Positions 26,581 through 36,482 of a stretch of 64,000 nucleotides of DNA are shown here, piece by piece. Source of the DNA: CAWGYT01 sp963826795 (GTDB lineage Bacteria > Planctomycetota > Planctomycetia > Pirellulales > Pirellulaceae); assembly GCA_963826795.1 (NCBI GenBank), contig CAWGYT010000004.1, positions 496,001 to 560,000 on the forward strand, in the 5' to 3' direction. The notes under the pieces are model-generated. The model saw only the letters and a list, made by a program, of their open reading frames with translations, was not told the DNA's origin and did not search any database. A program made the translations under genes and the position numbers. The stretch's first letter is position 1. Every line of letters begins with the position of its first letter.

Positions 26581-28842
26581 ATGGCGGGGCGTAGGCGAAA
26601 CTCGCAGCAGCAACCGATGCAGATCAAGCGGGCCGAGGCTCCGATCGACATCCATCGCGACGAGTTCGGGGTGCCGCACATTCAGGCTGTCAGCTGGCTC
26701 GACGCGCTGTTTGCACTCGGCTACATGCACGCCCGCGACCGAGTCACTCAGGTTCTTTTTTCGCGCACGATCGCCAGTGGCCGCGCGGCAGAGCGCATCG
26801 CGGATCGCCCGCAGCTGATTGAGACGGACCGCTTCTTTCGCCGGGTCGGTTTGCACCTGAACCTGGAAGCGGAGGTGGAGGCGCTGGACGACGTGCTGCG
26901 CGAGCAGATTGAGACTTACTGTGCAGGCGTGGATCTGGGAATTCAGGCGGCGGGACGGTCGCTGCCGATGTGGGCCACGGGGTTTCGGCCCGAGCCCTGG
27001 GACGTCCGCGCGGTGCTGTTGGTCGGCAAATTGCTCGCCTTCGGCGGCCTGGCGGTCAGCCAGATGCAGAACGAACGTCTCTTGATCGAGCTGATTCACG
27101 CGGGGGCCAACGAGTCGGCGTTGCGGACGCTGTTTCATCCCCGGCTGGAGGGCGTCGATTTTGAATTGCTGCGTCAGGTCCGCATGTCGAACCAGCTCTC
27201 GGACGAGGCACTGGATCTGCTGACCGATTTGCCGCGTTTGGCGGGTAGCAATGCGTGGGCCGTCAGTCCCGGACGGAGTGCCTCCGGGCACGCACTGATC
27301 GCGTCGGATCCGCACCTCGAGATCAATCGGCTCCCGGCGATCTGGTACGAGGCAGTGCTGCGCTGGGGCGACAGCTACGTGATGGGCGCGACACTGCCCG
27401 GCTGTCCCCTGTTCGCCGTTGCCCGCACCGAGAAGCTGGCCTGGGGCGTGACCTACATGAAGGGCGATACGATCGATTTCCTGATCGAGGACTGTCGTCA
27501 GGACGAGGCAGGAACTTGGCAGTATCGCCGCGGCACCGAGTGGTTCGATTTTCGTCGCCGTGCCGAACCGATTGGCCACAAGGGTTCGGAACCGGAGACC
27601 ATGTTCGTCTACGAGAACGATCAGGGAGTCCTGGACGGCGACCCCGATCAGATGGGGCCCGGGTACTGCCTCTCATTTCTGTGGACCGGCAGTCTTGGCG
27701 GCAGCGGTCGAGCGATCGGTACCTGGCTGGAAATCTGTGCGGCCGAAAACGTCGCGCACGCGATGCGGGTCGCGCGCGATTGTCCGCAACCGACCCTCTG
27801 TTTTGTGTTTGCCGACGTGGAGGGACATATTGGGATGCAGTCCTGCGGGCGATTTCCCAAACGCAGCCAACCGAACCAGGGACTGGTGCCGCTGCCGGCC
27901 TGGGATCCCCAGAATCATTGGCAGGGGATCCTCTCGAGTCATTGGCTGCCTCGGGTCTACGATCCGCCGGATGGCTTTGTGGCCACCGCCAACGAAGTTC
28001 AAAACCCGCTCAACGGACCCTTGCTGGTCACCCAGTTCCTGCCCGACTATCGAAAGCGGCGGATCGACGAGCGGCTAAGCGAGCTGCCACGGGCCACGCT
28101 GTTGGATATGCAGGCCTTGCAGCATGACCTCGTCAGCCTGCAGGCCCGCGATTTGTTGGAGGTCTTTCTGCCGCATCTGCCCGACGGAGAGCTGAAACAG
28201 CGGCTCGAAAATTGGGATTGTCGCTATGACGTGGCGAGCCGAGAGGCCTCACTTTTCCAGCGGCTGTACGTCAATGTGATCATGGAGGTCGTCGGGCACG
28301 AGGAAGTGTTGGGGTGGCGTCGAGCCGTCTACCTTTGTACCCGAGCTGGCTATTCCACGATGGTCTTGGCCGCGATCGACCACCAGCTGCGGAACAAGCA
28401 TTCGCGCTGGTGGCGTGAACGCGATCGCGGCGAGCTGATTCGGCGTGCCGCGGGGCGACTGGACGATTCGCAGGACGTGCCTTGGAGCGAGAAGAACAAT
28501 TTCCAGTTCATCAATCGCTTTGTGTCCCAGGGCCGAGTCGGCCGATTGCTGGGCTACGAGACGAATCGGATTCCGATGCCGGGCTGCCACGCGACTCCAT
28601 TTCAAGGGCACGTGCTGCGAACCGCGATGCACGAGCAGACCTTTGCCCCGTCCTATCACTTTGTCGCCGATCTGGGAACGGACGAGGCCTGGACCAATCT
28701 GCCGGGCGGTCCCAGCGAGAGTCCCTTTTCACGCTGGTATCGCAGCGACCTCGAACGCTGGCAGAAGGGCGAGTACAAACGGCTCGGGCCCGTTCGGACC
28801 GGGCCTAATCCCACCACCACTGGCCGTCGGCCAAGTTCTTGA
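26581..28842 (+). CDS. Penicillin acylase-family (Ntn) amidohydrolase
   Basis: 753 residues starting at 26581 behind GAAGGAG. The family block order is clear: IDIHRDEFGVPHIQAVSWLD, ALFALGYMHARDRVTQVLFS (alpha chain), then AGSNAWAVSPGRSASGHALI, where Ser223 of G-S-N-A-W would become the N-terminal nucleophile of the beta chain after autocleavage, and DPHLEINRLPAIWYEAVLRW. A late block (SEKNNFQFINRF, PGGPSESPFSRWYRSDLERW) closes the domain. Family members hydrolyse amides such as beta-lactams or acyl-homoserine lactones; the substrate here is unknown. Unlike classical periplasmic acylases it shows no signal peptide. Its 3' end overlaps the 3' end of the convergent DUF1598 gene by 38 bp. Confidence 0.88.
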   Translation: MAGRRRNSQQQPMQIKRAEAPIDIHRDEFGVPHIQAVSWLDALFALGYMHARDRVTQVLFSRTIASGRAAERIADRPQLIETDRFFRRVGLHLNLEAEVEALDDVLREQIETYCAGVDLGIQAAGRSLPMWATGFRPEPWDVRAVLLVGKLLAFGGLAVSQMQNERLLIELIHAGANESALRTLFHPRLEGVDFELLRQVRMSNQLSDEALDLLTDLPRLAGSNAWAVSPGRSASGHALIASDPHLEINRLPAIWYEAVLRWGDSYVMGATLPGCPLFAVARTEKLAWGVTYMKGDTIDFLIEDCRQDEAGTWQYRRGTEWFDFRRRAEPIGHKGSEPETMFVYENDQGVLDGDPDQMGPGYCLSFLWTGSLGGSGRAIGTWLEICAAENVAHAMRVARDCPQPTLCFVFADVEGHIGMQSCGRFPKRSQPNQGLVPLPAWDPQNHWQGILSSHWLPRVYDPPDGFVATANEVQNPLNGPLLVTQFLPDYRKRRIDERLSELPRATLLDMQALQHDLVSLQARDLLEVFLPHLPDGELKQRLENWDCRYDVASREASLFQRLYVNVIMEVVGHEEVLGWRRAVYLCTRAGYSTMVLAAIDHQLRNKHSRWWRERDRGELIRRAAGRLDDSQDVPWSEKNNFQFINRFVSQGRVGRLLGYETNRIPMPGCHATPFQGHVLRTAMHEQTFAPSYHFVADLGTDEAWTNLPGGPSESPFSRWYRSDLERWQKGEYKRLGPVRTGPNPTTTGRRPSS

Positions 28843-30247
28843 CCTCGACCGCCTCGTGCGCGGCCGCGACGGTCCCGTCGGCGTCAGGCTGGATCGACTC
28901 GGCCGACAGCGCCTGCAGCGGATTGATATGGACACCGCCGCCGATAGGCGTCATCAGCCGATTGCCCTTCCAGATCGCGTTGACGGCGGTATCGACCTGT
29001 TTGGGGGCCATGTAGATTTCCACCGGCACCACCTTTTCATTACCGAACACTTCCATCGACCAGCCGGCCTGTCCATAGAAGTCTTGCTGTTGGATGTAGG
29101 CCGCCGCAATCAACATATCGATCAGATTTCGCAGCTGGGCGTAGACGGGCATTTTGAGGGCCAGTTGGGGATAGGCACGCGTGAACGATTCCACAAACTG
29201 TTTGCTGGCCCCGTCAACGCGACCGTTCGCCTGCCGCGTGCCATCGGAACGCACCAGCTCGTTCGCGCCCACGAGCTTGACTCCTTCTCCGATCAACTCG
29301 ACTGCCATCCCGTCGTCGCTCACTCGCAGCGACTCGTATTCCGGCACGAAATACCAACGCTGCAGGGCGTTACGCGAGACGCTGCTGGGGTTGGCTCGCG
29401 ACACGTAACTGTTGATTTTTACGGGCGGATTCTCGAGACCAATCCCAATCAGCTTCATGCGATAGTCCGCTTCGACCAAGACATTCGCAAAGTGCGTATT
29501 CGGCGAGATGCCATTGATCGTGACGTTTTGCAGGCCAAGACTCTTCTGCAACCCGCTGACGATCCGCGCCGTATCGGCGGGAACGGCACGGCTGCCAAAC
29601 TGAAGCAGGAATTGCTGCATCCGCTGCAAACCTTCCTGGGTGGGATCGATCGAGCAGCCGACGGTGCCGACTTTCTTGCCATCCGGTCCGAACGCGCGGA
29701 GGGCCACGATCAGGTCTTCCAACTGCAAGACGGAACGGCCGCTCACAATTCCGACCGGTCGCGCCAAGGCGTCCAGCATGAATCCTTCGGCGGGGCCGGC
29801 GATCACGATGTCATGCGATTCCGGATAGAAAAACACGTACTGGATCGAGGTCAATCCGGCCAGATAAAGCATTTCATCCGTCGGGCGTTGTCCCTCGGCG
29901 AGCCCCTGAGCCAAGGCGGCCTCGAGGCGATTCAGTGAGACTTTCCGCAATTCCGTGGGTCGGGCCAATTCTCGACCCAGCGCGGCAACCGCCTCACGGC
30001 GGCGCTGACGGTCCAACGCACCCGTCGGATCCACTTCCCGCTTGATGCTCAAGACCCCCGCCGCGTCAACGACCACGCCCGCGCCGGGTAGATTGCCCAC
30101 GATCGCCACCGTGTCCGTTCCATCCGTGGGGGGGTTCGGGTCTGGCTCGGGCAGATTGGCCTGAGCGAACGACCGGCCCGCGAACAGACTCACGAACAGA
30201 GCCATCGTGACGAAATGAAACCAACCGCGATCATGGGATCGGTCCAT
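28805..30247 (-). CDS. DUF1598-family secreted protein
   Basis: 480 residues starting at 30247 with a signal peptide (FVTMALFVSLFAGRSFAQ). The remainder matches what I know of the planctomycete DUF1598 family: GVVVDAAGVLSIKREVDPTG, RRREAVAALGRELARPTELR, RKVSLNRLEAALAQGLAEGQ, MLYLAGLTSIQYVFFYPESH, DIVIAGPAEGFMLDALARPV, VGCSIDPTQEGLQRMQQFL and DYRMKLIGIGLENPPVKINS. No catalytic motif is apparent and no function is known. The tail AAHEAVEVKNLADGQWWWD overlaps the end of the acylase gene on the other strand. Confidence 0.75.
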   Translation of the reverse strand: MDRSHDRGWFHFVTMALFVSLFAGRSFAQANLPEPDPNPPTDGTDTVAIVGNLPGAGVVVDAAGVLSIKREVDPTGALDRQRRREAVAALGRELARPTELRKVSLNRLEAALAQGLAEGQRPTDEMLYLAGLTSIQYVFFYPESHDIVIAGPAEGFMLDALARPVGIVSGRSVLQLEDLIVALRAFGPDGKKVGTVGCSIDPTQEGLQRMQQFLLQFGSRAVPADTARIVSGLQKSLGLQNVTINGISPNTHFANVLVEADYRMKLIGIGLENPPVKINSYVSRANPSSVSRNALQRWYFVPEYESLRVSDDGMAVELIGEGVKLVGANELVRSDGTRQANGRVDGASKQFVESFTRAYPQLALKMPVYAQLRNLIDMLIAAAYIQQQDFYGQAGWSMEVFGNEKVVPVEIYMAPKQVDTAVNAIWKGNRLMTPIGGGVHINPLQALSAESIQPDADGTVAAAHEAVEVKNLADGQWWWD

Positions 30248-30458
30248 GGAGCGACCTCGTGTTTTGCAGAAAGAACCCCTGATCCGAGCCGACAGAGACA
30301 CGCCGTGCTTCGGGACCCGAATGGCGTCAGCTTGGTCGGGGAAGGCGATGCGTCAGCGCAAACCCAGCACGATCTTGATCTTAATTACGAATCGGTGGAA
30401 AAGCAAGCAAGCTGGGAGATCTGGTGGTCTGGGGTTTACCGAACCTGGAGTCGGCCTC

Positions 30459-30506
30459 AATTCGCCCGGCAATTCGCCCGGCAGTTCGCCCGGTAATTCG
30501 CCCGGC
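30459..30506. repeat. Minisatellite, 12-bp unit, exactly four copies
   Basis: Four tandem 12-bp units of A(A/G)TTCGCCCGG(C/T) lie just beyond the dnaE stop codon. Confidence 0.9.
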
Positions 30507-30518
30507 GGCCACTCGGGG

Positions 30519-33500
30519 TCAATAGGAACCCGCCCGGGCGCCGTTTCGGGTGGGGGGGCGCCTGCGTTGGCCACCGATTTGCGTGGTCAGCAGCCGAACG
30601 TTGCCCGGTCCGACCAGTTCTTCGAGTCGTCGGCGCAGTTCGGCGTTGACCTCGATCCGTAAATTGCCAGCTCGCAGCTGCACGCGGCTGCCGTCGTCCA
30701 GGCAAAGCACAAGCTGAACTTCGGAGTCACCGGGGTATCCCCGCAGGATTTCCCGCAGCTGGGTCAGCCCCTGTTCGCCGTGCTCCAGTTCGTGAACTCG
30801 AACCGCCACGCCTCGCGTGTAGCGGGCGTCGAGTTGATCGATGGGGATCAGTTCGTTCACGATCAGGTTGGCTTCGTCACTTCCACCGCGACGATCGATC
30901 GCGCCCCGAACGGCCACCACGGCGTCGGCCTGAACCAGCTCGCCACAGACGGCGAAATCGTCCGGCCAGAGGATACAGCGAATCGCTCCGTGGACATCTT
31001 CCAAATCGAAATTGGCATAGCGAGTGGCGGTATTTCCGGGCCTTGCGTTGCGCACGTGGGCCAGCTTGATCGCGGCCAGCATGCCTCCAAGGGTCACTTC
31101 GGTGCGATCGGGCAGGTCGGCCAAATCGGCCGTCGTGTGGCTACAGAACGTCTCGAACGCCGCCTGGTGTTCAGCGAGCGGATGGCTGGTGAGATAGAAG
31201 CCCAAGACCTCCTTTTCCATCAGCAGTTTTTCGCGTTCGGGGGTTTCCGGCACGTGGGGCAGGGCGACGACCGGAGTGACACCGGAAATTTCCTCGAGGT
31301 CGCCAAAGAGGCTTTTTTGACCGGAGCGTTTGTCGGCCAGGGCGGCGGCACCGGCTTGGATCGCGCGTTCCAGGATTGCCATGAGTTGTTCGCGGCGGGC
31401 TCCGAATGAATCCATCGCGCCGGCCTTGATCAGGGTTTCGATGGTGGCGCGATTACAGGAACCGGGATCCACACGTTCGCAGAAGTCGAACAGGTCGCGG
31501 AAGGGCCCCTCCGCCTTCCGTGCGGCCGCGATCGCATCGGCGGCGCCGCCCCCGCAGCCTTTGATGGCCGAGAGCGCGAAAAAGATCTTGCCTTCGGACA
31601 CCGAGAAATCGACGTCGCTGTGGTTCACATCGGGCGGGACCACGTGAATCCCCATCCGCTCGCAGTCTTCCATGTGTTCGACCAGCGAATCCTTCTTTTT
31701 GAAGTTGCGGCCGGGAATGTCGCCCGACAGCAACGCCGCCATGAACTCGACGGGGTAATGGGTTTTCAGATAGGCGGTCTGGTAGGCAATCAGGGCGTAG
31801 GCCGTGCTGTGGGATTTGTTGAAGCCGTAGCCGGCGAACTTGACGATCAGATTCCAGATCTCTTCGGCATCCTTTTGGCCCAGTCCGTTGGCCACGGAGC
31901 CTTCGATGAATTTCTCGTAGTTCGCGGCGATCAGCGATTCCTTTTTCTTGCTGATGGCCTTGATGCAGGTGTAGGCCTTCGCCAATTGAATTCCGCCCAG
32001 GCGATTCAAAATCCGCATCACCTGTTCCTGGTAAACCATCACCCCGTGCGTTTCTTCCAGGATCTGCTTCAAGACGGGGTGTTTGTATTCGGCGGCCTTC
32101 CGGCCATGCTTGACGGCCACATAGTCGTCGACCATGCCGCCTTCCAGCGGCCCCGGACGATAGAGGGCATTGGTCGCGATGATGTCGTGGAAATGGTCCG
32201 GTTTCATCCGCTGCAGCAGATCGCGAATTCCGCCACTTTCCAGCTGAAAAACGCCTTTTGTTTCGCCCCGTTGCAAGAGGGCGAAGGTGGGCTGATCGTC
32301 GAGGGGAAACTTGAGCGGATCGACTTCGGTGCCGGTCGTTTGTCGGATGATATCGACTGCCTTTCGCAGAATCGTCAGGTTCCGCAGTCCGAGGAAGTCC
32401 ATCTTCAACAATCCGGCCGCTTCCACATCGCCCATCGACCACTGCGTAATGATGTCGTCCTTGCCGGAGACGCGGCAAAGTGGCACGTATTCCGTCAGCG
32501 GCTTGTCCGCGATCACCACGGCCGCGGCGTGCGTTCCGACGTTGCGGGCCAAGCCTTCGATGCGTTGAGCCAGATCCAGCAGCTCGCGGATCTCGGCGTC
32601 GGATTCGTAGGTCGAGCGAAGGTCTTCGCTTTTTGCGAGGGCTTTTTCCAACGTGATCCCGAGTTCTTCGGGCACCATGTTGGTCACCTCGTTCACGCGA
32701 CCCAGCGGAATCCCAAGTGCTCGACCGACGTCCTTGATTGCCGCCCGCGCGGCGAGGGTTCCAAACGTTCCGATCTGGGCGACGTTATCCTCGCCGTATT
32801 TCTCTTTCACGTACCGCATCACGTCGGCGCGGCGTTCTTTGCAGAAGTCGATATCGATATCGGGCGCTTCCAATCGGCTCTCGTCCAAGAACCGTTCGAA
32901 CAGCAGGTCGTAGCGAATGGGGCAAACGTGGCTCAAATACAGCGCGTAACAAACCAGGGCCCCGACACCGCTTCCGCGGGCCGTGGCGGGCACTCCCATT
33001 TCGCGGCGCCTGACGCACGAAGTCCCACACGATCAGAAAATAGTTGGGAAACCCCAGTTTGTTGATGACGTACAACTCGCGTTCCAGCCGATCCAGGACG
33101 ACCTGCGACAATTCGCCGCCCGGCAGCATCTGCTCGTCGCCCGCGTAGCGTTCCTTCAGCCCCTGCACGCAAATCTCGCGCAGATATTCCTCGGTCGTCT
33201 TGCCCGCGGGGAGCGGCGAGTAGGTGGGGAAGTGCCGTTTGCCGAGTTCCAAGTCAATGTCGACCGAGTCCGCAATTTCCTGGCTGCGTGCCACCGCCTC
33301 GCCGTGATCCGGAAAGGCGGCGTACATCTCGGCGGGACTGCGCAGGAAATACTCGTTGCCATCCATCCGCATGCGGCTGGTATCGGTCCGGAACCGGCCG
33401 GTATTGATGCACAGCATCACGTCCTGCGCCTCGGCGTCCTCGCGGTCCACGTAGTGGCGCGTCACTGGTCGCCACGAGTGGCAACCCCATGCGCTCGGCG

Positions 33501-34103
33501 ACGCGCAACGAGCCCTCCATGGCCAACTGCTGGATCTGGACACCATTGTTTTGGATTTCGATGAAGTACCGGTCACCAAAGACTTGCTGAAACCAGCCGG
33601 CGATCCCAAACGACTCGGCCAACTCCTCGTCGGACGACATCCCGCCCTTGAGTAACTGCGCGACTCAATTCACCCGACACACAACCGCTCAGACAGATAA
33701 TCCCTTCCTGGTGGGCGGCCAGCAATTCCTTGTCGATTCGCGGCTTGAAATAGAACCCCTCCAGATAAGCCGCCGAAGCCAGCTTGATCAGGTTGTTGAA
33801 TCCGGTTCGGTTCTGGGCCAACAGCGTGAGATGATAACTGGCCTCCTTCATCCGCCCCGCGTCTTTCTGAAATCGACTGCCGGGAGCGATGTAGGCCTCG
33901 TAGCCAATGATCGGATTCAGACTCGCCGCCTTGGCCTTGCGGTAAAACTCGAGCGCTCCGTGCAGATTCCCGTGATCCGTAATTGCCAGCGCATTCATGC
34001 CCCGCTCCTGGGCGCGCTTGACCAGCTTGTCGATCGAGCCGGCGCCGTCGAGCAGGCTGTAGTGCGTGTGGCAGTGAAGATGAACAAACGGCCGGTCAGT
34101 CAT
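30519..34103 (-). CDS. dnaE: DNA polymerase III alpha subunit (three frame changes)
   Basis: The replicative polymerase. The start at 34103 gives the PHP domain FVHLHCHTHYSLLDGAGSID and ALAITDHGNLHGALEF. The frame changes near 33658, 33461 and 33005, and removing one base at each restores a continuous protein: KGGMSSDEELAESFGIAGWF, then ATSDAHYVDRED, then RQAREMGVPATARGSGVGAL. The catalytic aspartates are in APDIDIDFCKERRADVMRYV; GTHAAAVVIADKPLTEYVPL, DFLGLRNLTILRKAVDIIR and GYGFNKSHSTAYALIAYQTA are typical polymerase blocks. The tandem HhH region and an OB fold (RTEVTLGGMLAAIKLAHVRN) end the protein. Reconstructed length is about 1193 residues, normal for DnaE1. Because the gene is essential, the three shifts are best read as sequence errors. 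Confidence 0.93.
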
Positions 34104-34319
34104 CAGCGTGGCTCCATCCGGGTACGGATCAGGTCAGTCGGGGAACGACCTGGATTTTAGAACGGTTCAGAACTTGCGATCAACGGCCCGCCGTCGAGCC
34201 GCTTTCATTACGCACGCAATTCCTTTGCTTTTCGCCAGTCGAGGACCGAGAATGGCCAGTCGATGCCCCGATGGGTGGTCAGAGAAGGCACTGCGAACTG
34301 GTTTTCGGGAGGCAAGACA

Positions 34320-35330
34320 ATGTGGTTCAAATTTTGCGGTGGTGTGGCAATCGGGTGGGCACTCGCAAACGGCGTCCACGCCGCCATCCTGCCAGGCAAT
34401 TTTCTGCCGAATCCGAGCGTCGAGGACGACGAGGACTTTGACGGAATTCCCGATGGCTGGTTGCTGGGCGGAAATGATCCCTCGGGCGACATCTGGGATG
34501 ATTCCAACCCGGTGAGCGGCACCCGTAACTTGTTTCTGCTTGATACCGGCGACAGCAATTACACCAGCTGGTACACGACCGTCGACATTCCCACCGACGC
34601 CGAAGAACTGCAGTTCCAGTGGACCTGGCTATATGAGTTGACCAGCGACAATCCCAGTGACGAATTCCGGATGTCCATCGCTTGGCGGTCGGAAGGTACC
34701 GACATCGCTTACAACCACGTCGTCGTCCGGGACGACCAGCCCGAATATGTCACGGAAGAGTACTTCTTTGATGTCCCGCCAGACGCGGACGCGATTCGGC
34801 TGGAGTTCGTGACGGCGGGCCCCGGCTTGGAAACCGGCTACATGTCGGTCGACGACATCTCGATTGCCGTGCCGGGATCCTTCCTGCCGGGAGATTTCAA
34901 CGGCGACCAGGCGGTCGATGCCGCCGATATCGACCTGTTGACCGTCGCCGTGCTCGAAAACAGCACCGATTTGCTCTACGACGCCAACGGTGATTTGACA
35001 GTCAACGACGACGACCGCGTGTTTTGGGTGGACGAGATCAAACGGACCTACGTGGGCGATTCGGATTTGGATGGCGAATTCAATAGCACCGACATGGTGA
35101 CGGTGTTTCAGGAAGGCGAGTACGAGGACGATCAGCCCGAGAACTCCACCTGGGGCAGCGGCGACTGGAATGGGGACCTGGAGTTCGACAGCGGCGATTT
35201 TGTGACCGCCTTTCAGGCAGGGGGCTATGAAATCGGGCCGCGTCAGGCGGTCCAGGCCGTGCCGGAACCAGCCGGTGGACTGATCTTCGGCTTGGCCAGC
35301 ATGCTCCTGGCCGTGCGGCGGCGACGCTGA
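34320..35330 (+). CDS. Secreted protein with dockerin-like repeats and PEP-CTERM signal
   Basis: 336 residues; ATG at 34320 after GGGAGG. Signal peptide, then a beta-sandwich region (residues 25-185) that may bind carbohydrate: FLPNPSVEDDEDFDGIPDGW and GYMSVDDISIAV recall galactose-binding folds. From residue about 195 come calcium-loop repeats: LPGDFNGDQAVDAADIDLLT, DSDLDGEFNSTDMVTVFQEG and SGDWNGDLEFDSGDFVTAFQ. The C-terminus AVPEPAGGLIFGLASMLLAV followed by RRRR is a PEP-CTERM sorting signal (Pro-Glu-Pro, hydrophobic stretch, basic end), processed by exosortase. No exosortase is in the window. Confidence 0.8.
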   Translation: MWFKFCGGVAIGWALANGVHAAILPGNFLPNPSVEDDEDFDGIPDGWLLGGNDPSGDIWDDSNPVSGTRNLFLLDTGDSNYTSWYTTVDIPTDAEELQFQWTWLYELTSDNPSDEFRMSIAWRSEGTDIAYNHVVVRDDQPEYVTEEYFFDVPPDADAIRLEFVTAGPGLETGYMSVDDISIAVPGSFLPGDFNGDQAVDAADIDLLTVAVLENSTDLLYDANGDLTVNDDDRVFWVDEIKRTYVGDSDLDGEFNSTDMVTVFQEGEYEDDQPENSTWGSGDWNGDLEFDSGDFVTAFQAGGYEIGPRQAVQAVPEPAGGLIFGLASMLLAVRRRR

Positions 35331-35336
35331 GCCCGC

Positions 35337-35375
35337 CGTCGAGCCGAATCGTGCCGAACAGGATTGCGTCGAGCC
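35337..35375. mobile_element. IS excision/deletion scar with 9-bp target duplication
   Basis: CGTCGAGCC (35337-35345) and CGTCGAGCC (35367-35375) enclose 21 bases: GAATC followed by GTGCCGAACAGGATTG. The 16-mer is identical to the right inverted repeat of the old insertion element at 50652-50667, and GAATC matches four of the first five bases of its left end (CAATC). This is what remains if an insertion of that family lost everything except its extreme ends. It sits seven bases after the PEP-CTERM stop codon. Confidence 0.75.
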
Positions 35376-35395
35376 CCGCGGTCCTCAATGAGAAA

Positions 35396-35429
35396 AAGCC
35401 GCCCTCTTCCATTGGAAGGGGCGGCTTGA
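35396..35429 (-). terminator. Rho-independent terminator for the PDZ gene
   Basis: On the minus strand AAGCCGCC...GGCGGCTT forms an 8-bp stem extended by CTTCC/GGAAG, with a small bulge and a short loop, followed by TTTTTCTC. It lies about 115 bp past the stop of the PDZ gene. On the plus strand no T-run follows, so it serves mainly the minus strand. Confidence 0.7.
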
Positions 35430-35482
35430 GGTGCCTTGCGTTGGGGGTTGGGGTTGGGGGTTCGGCTCGGCGGGAGCCTCGC

Positions 35483-35535
35483 CCTCCCGGTTAATTTCCT
35501 CCCGGTTAGTGTCCTCCCGGTGAGTGCCCTCCCGG
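35483..35535. repeat. Minisatellite, 15-bp unit, about 3.5 copies
   Basis: Units of CCTCCCGGTTAGTGT type repeat between the terminator and the PDZ gene. They continue out of the phrase GGGAGCCTCGCCCTCCCGG (from about 35472), which is nearly repeated at 56237-56259 and is probably a dispersed repeat. Confidence 0.85.
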
Positions 35536-35544
35536 TTGCGATGT

Positions 35545-36246
35545 TTAGCGAGTGCGACGAACGGGCGGGCGGCGGCCACCCAAGGTGACGGGGCCTTGGT
35601 TCTGAGGCGATTGGGAAGGGTTGAAGCCGGGATTTGAAGTGCGATTGTTGCGACTCGCCTCTGAGTTCCCTCCCTGGAAGCCGTTGCGGTTCCGGTTGGT
35701 TTGAGTGGAGTAGACCGGGTTCGTGTTCTGCGGGTCCGTTTGGGCCACGACCCACTGGATTCCTCCCGTGTTCCGGTCGACCACCTTCATCTCGAGGTAT
35801 CCCTGTGAGTTCTGAATTGCGGCGATCAGATCCTCACGCGAATCCATCGGAGTGCCGTTCGCGTCCAGAATGATGTCCCCCGGCTCGAGGCCGGCGTGAA
35901 AGGCTGGCGAATTCGGGACGATTTGATTGATTCGCTGACCGTAGACCGTCGATCCGTAGCCGGGCGCAACTCGGGTCTGGTAGCCGCCCGAGGCCGCCAC
36001 CGGACCGATTCCTCCCTGGTTTTCGACCGGAACGGTCGACGTGTAGACGCCCAGGAAGTAAGACCCGAAGCTCGGGCTGGGGGTCGGGCACACCGGGGGG
36101 TGAGGGCATGGCTTCGTTGTCGGAAACGGCCAGGTGATGGGCGGCACAGGGAAGTTTTTGCCGCCGAATTGGGCGCGGGCGGGCGTGGCAACGCAGAGGG
36201 CCAGTGCAGCGGAGAGGGCGAGGGTGGTGAGCAATTGGGTCTTCAT
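35545..36246 (-). CDS. Secreted PDZ-domain protein
   Basis: 233 residues with a clear signal peptide (MKTQLLTTLALSAALALCVA...PARA). After a Pro/Cys-rich spacer comes FGSYFLGVYTSTVPVENQGG and a PDZ core: INQIVPNSPAFHAGLEPGDI, ILDANGTPMDSREDLIAAIQ and YLEMKVVDRNTGG, the pattern that binds C-terminal peptides in HtrA-like proteins. No protease domain is present. The last 60 residues are Asn/Gly/Pro/Arg-rich and probably disordered. It may be an exported scaffold. A terminator lies downstream. Confidence 0.75.
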   Translation of the reverse strand: MKTQLLTTLALSAALALCVATPARAQFGGKNFPVPPITWPFPTTKPCPHPPVCPTPSPSFGSYFLGVYTSTVPVENQGGIGPVAASGGYQTRVAPGYGSTVYGQRINQIVPNSPAFHAGLEPGDIILDANGTPMDSREDLIAAIQNSQGYLEMKVVDRNTGGIQWVVAQTDPQNTNPVYSTQTNRNRNGFQGGNSEASRNNRTSNPGFNPSQSPQNQGPVTLGGRRPPVRRTR

Positions 36247-36482
36247 CGCAAGTTCCTTAAGGGGCTGGTAGAATCGGGTCGGTTTCAGATCACGTTGGAC
36301 ACGTCTCGTCGTGTCTCTGTTACGCCTTGCGGGAAGGGGGCCGAATCGGGGACACTCGAATTTGAAAGATTTTCAATTCGCCCGATTTTCGGCGTGTCCT
36401 CGTCGCGTCAGTCCCTGGCGTGCCCACCCGGGTCTCGGTCCACGCGCTGCCACGATTAAACCCCCGCGGTCCCGCTGCCGTC

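Noticed and set aside
26296..27579. Long open frame antisense to the acylase gene
   Set aside because: It mirrors a well-supported gene in a GC-rich genome and its translation has no recognisable domain.
31620..33065. Open frame of 481 codons antisense to dnaE
   Set aside because: It overlaps the polymerase core on the other strand and has no start signal or homology.
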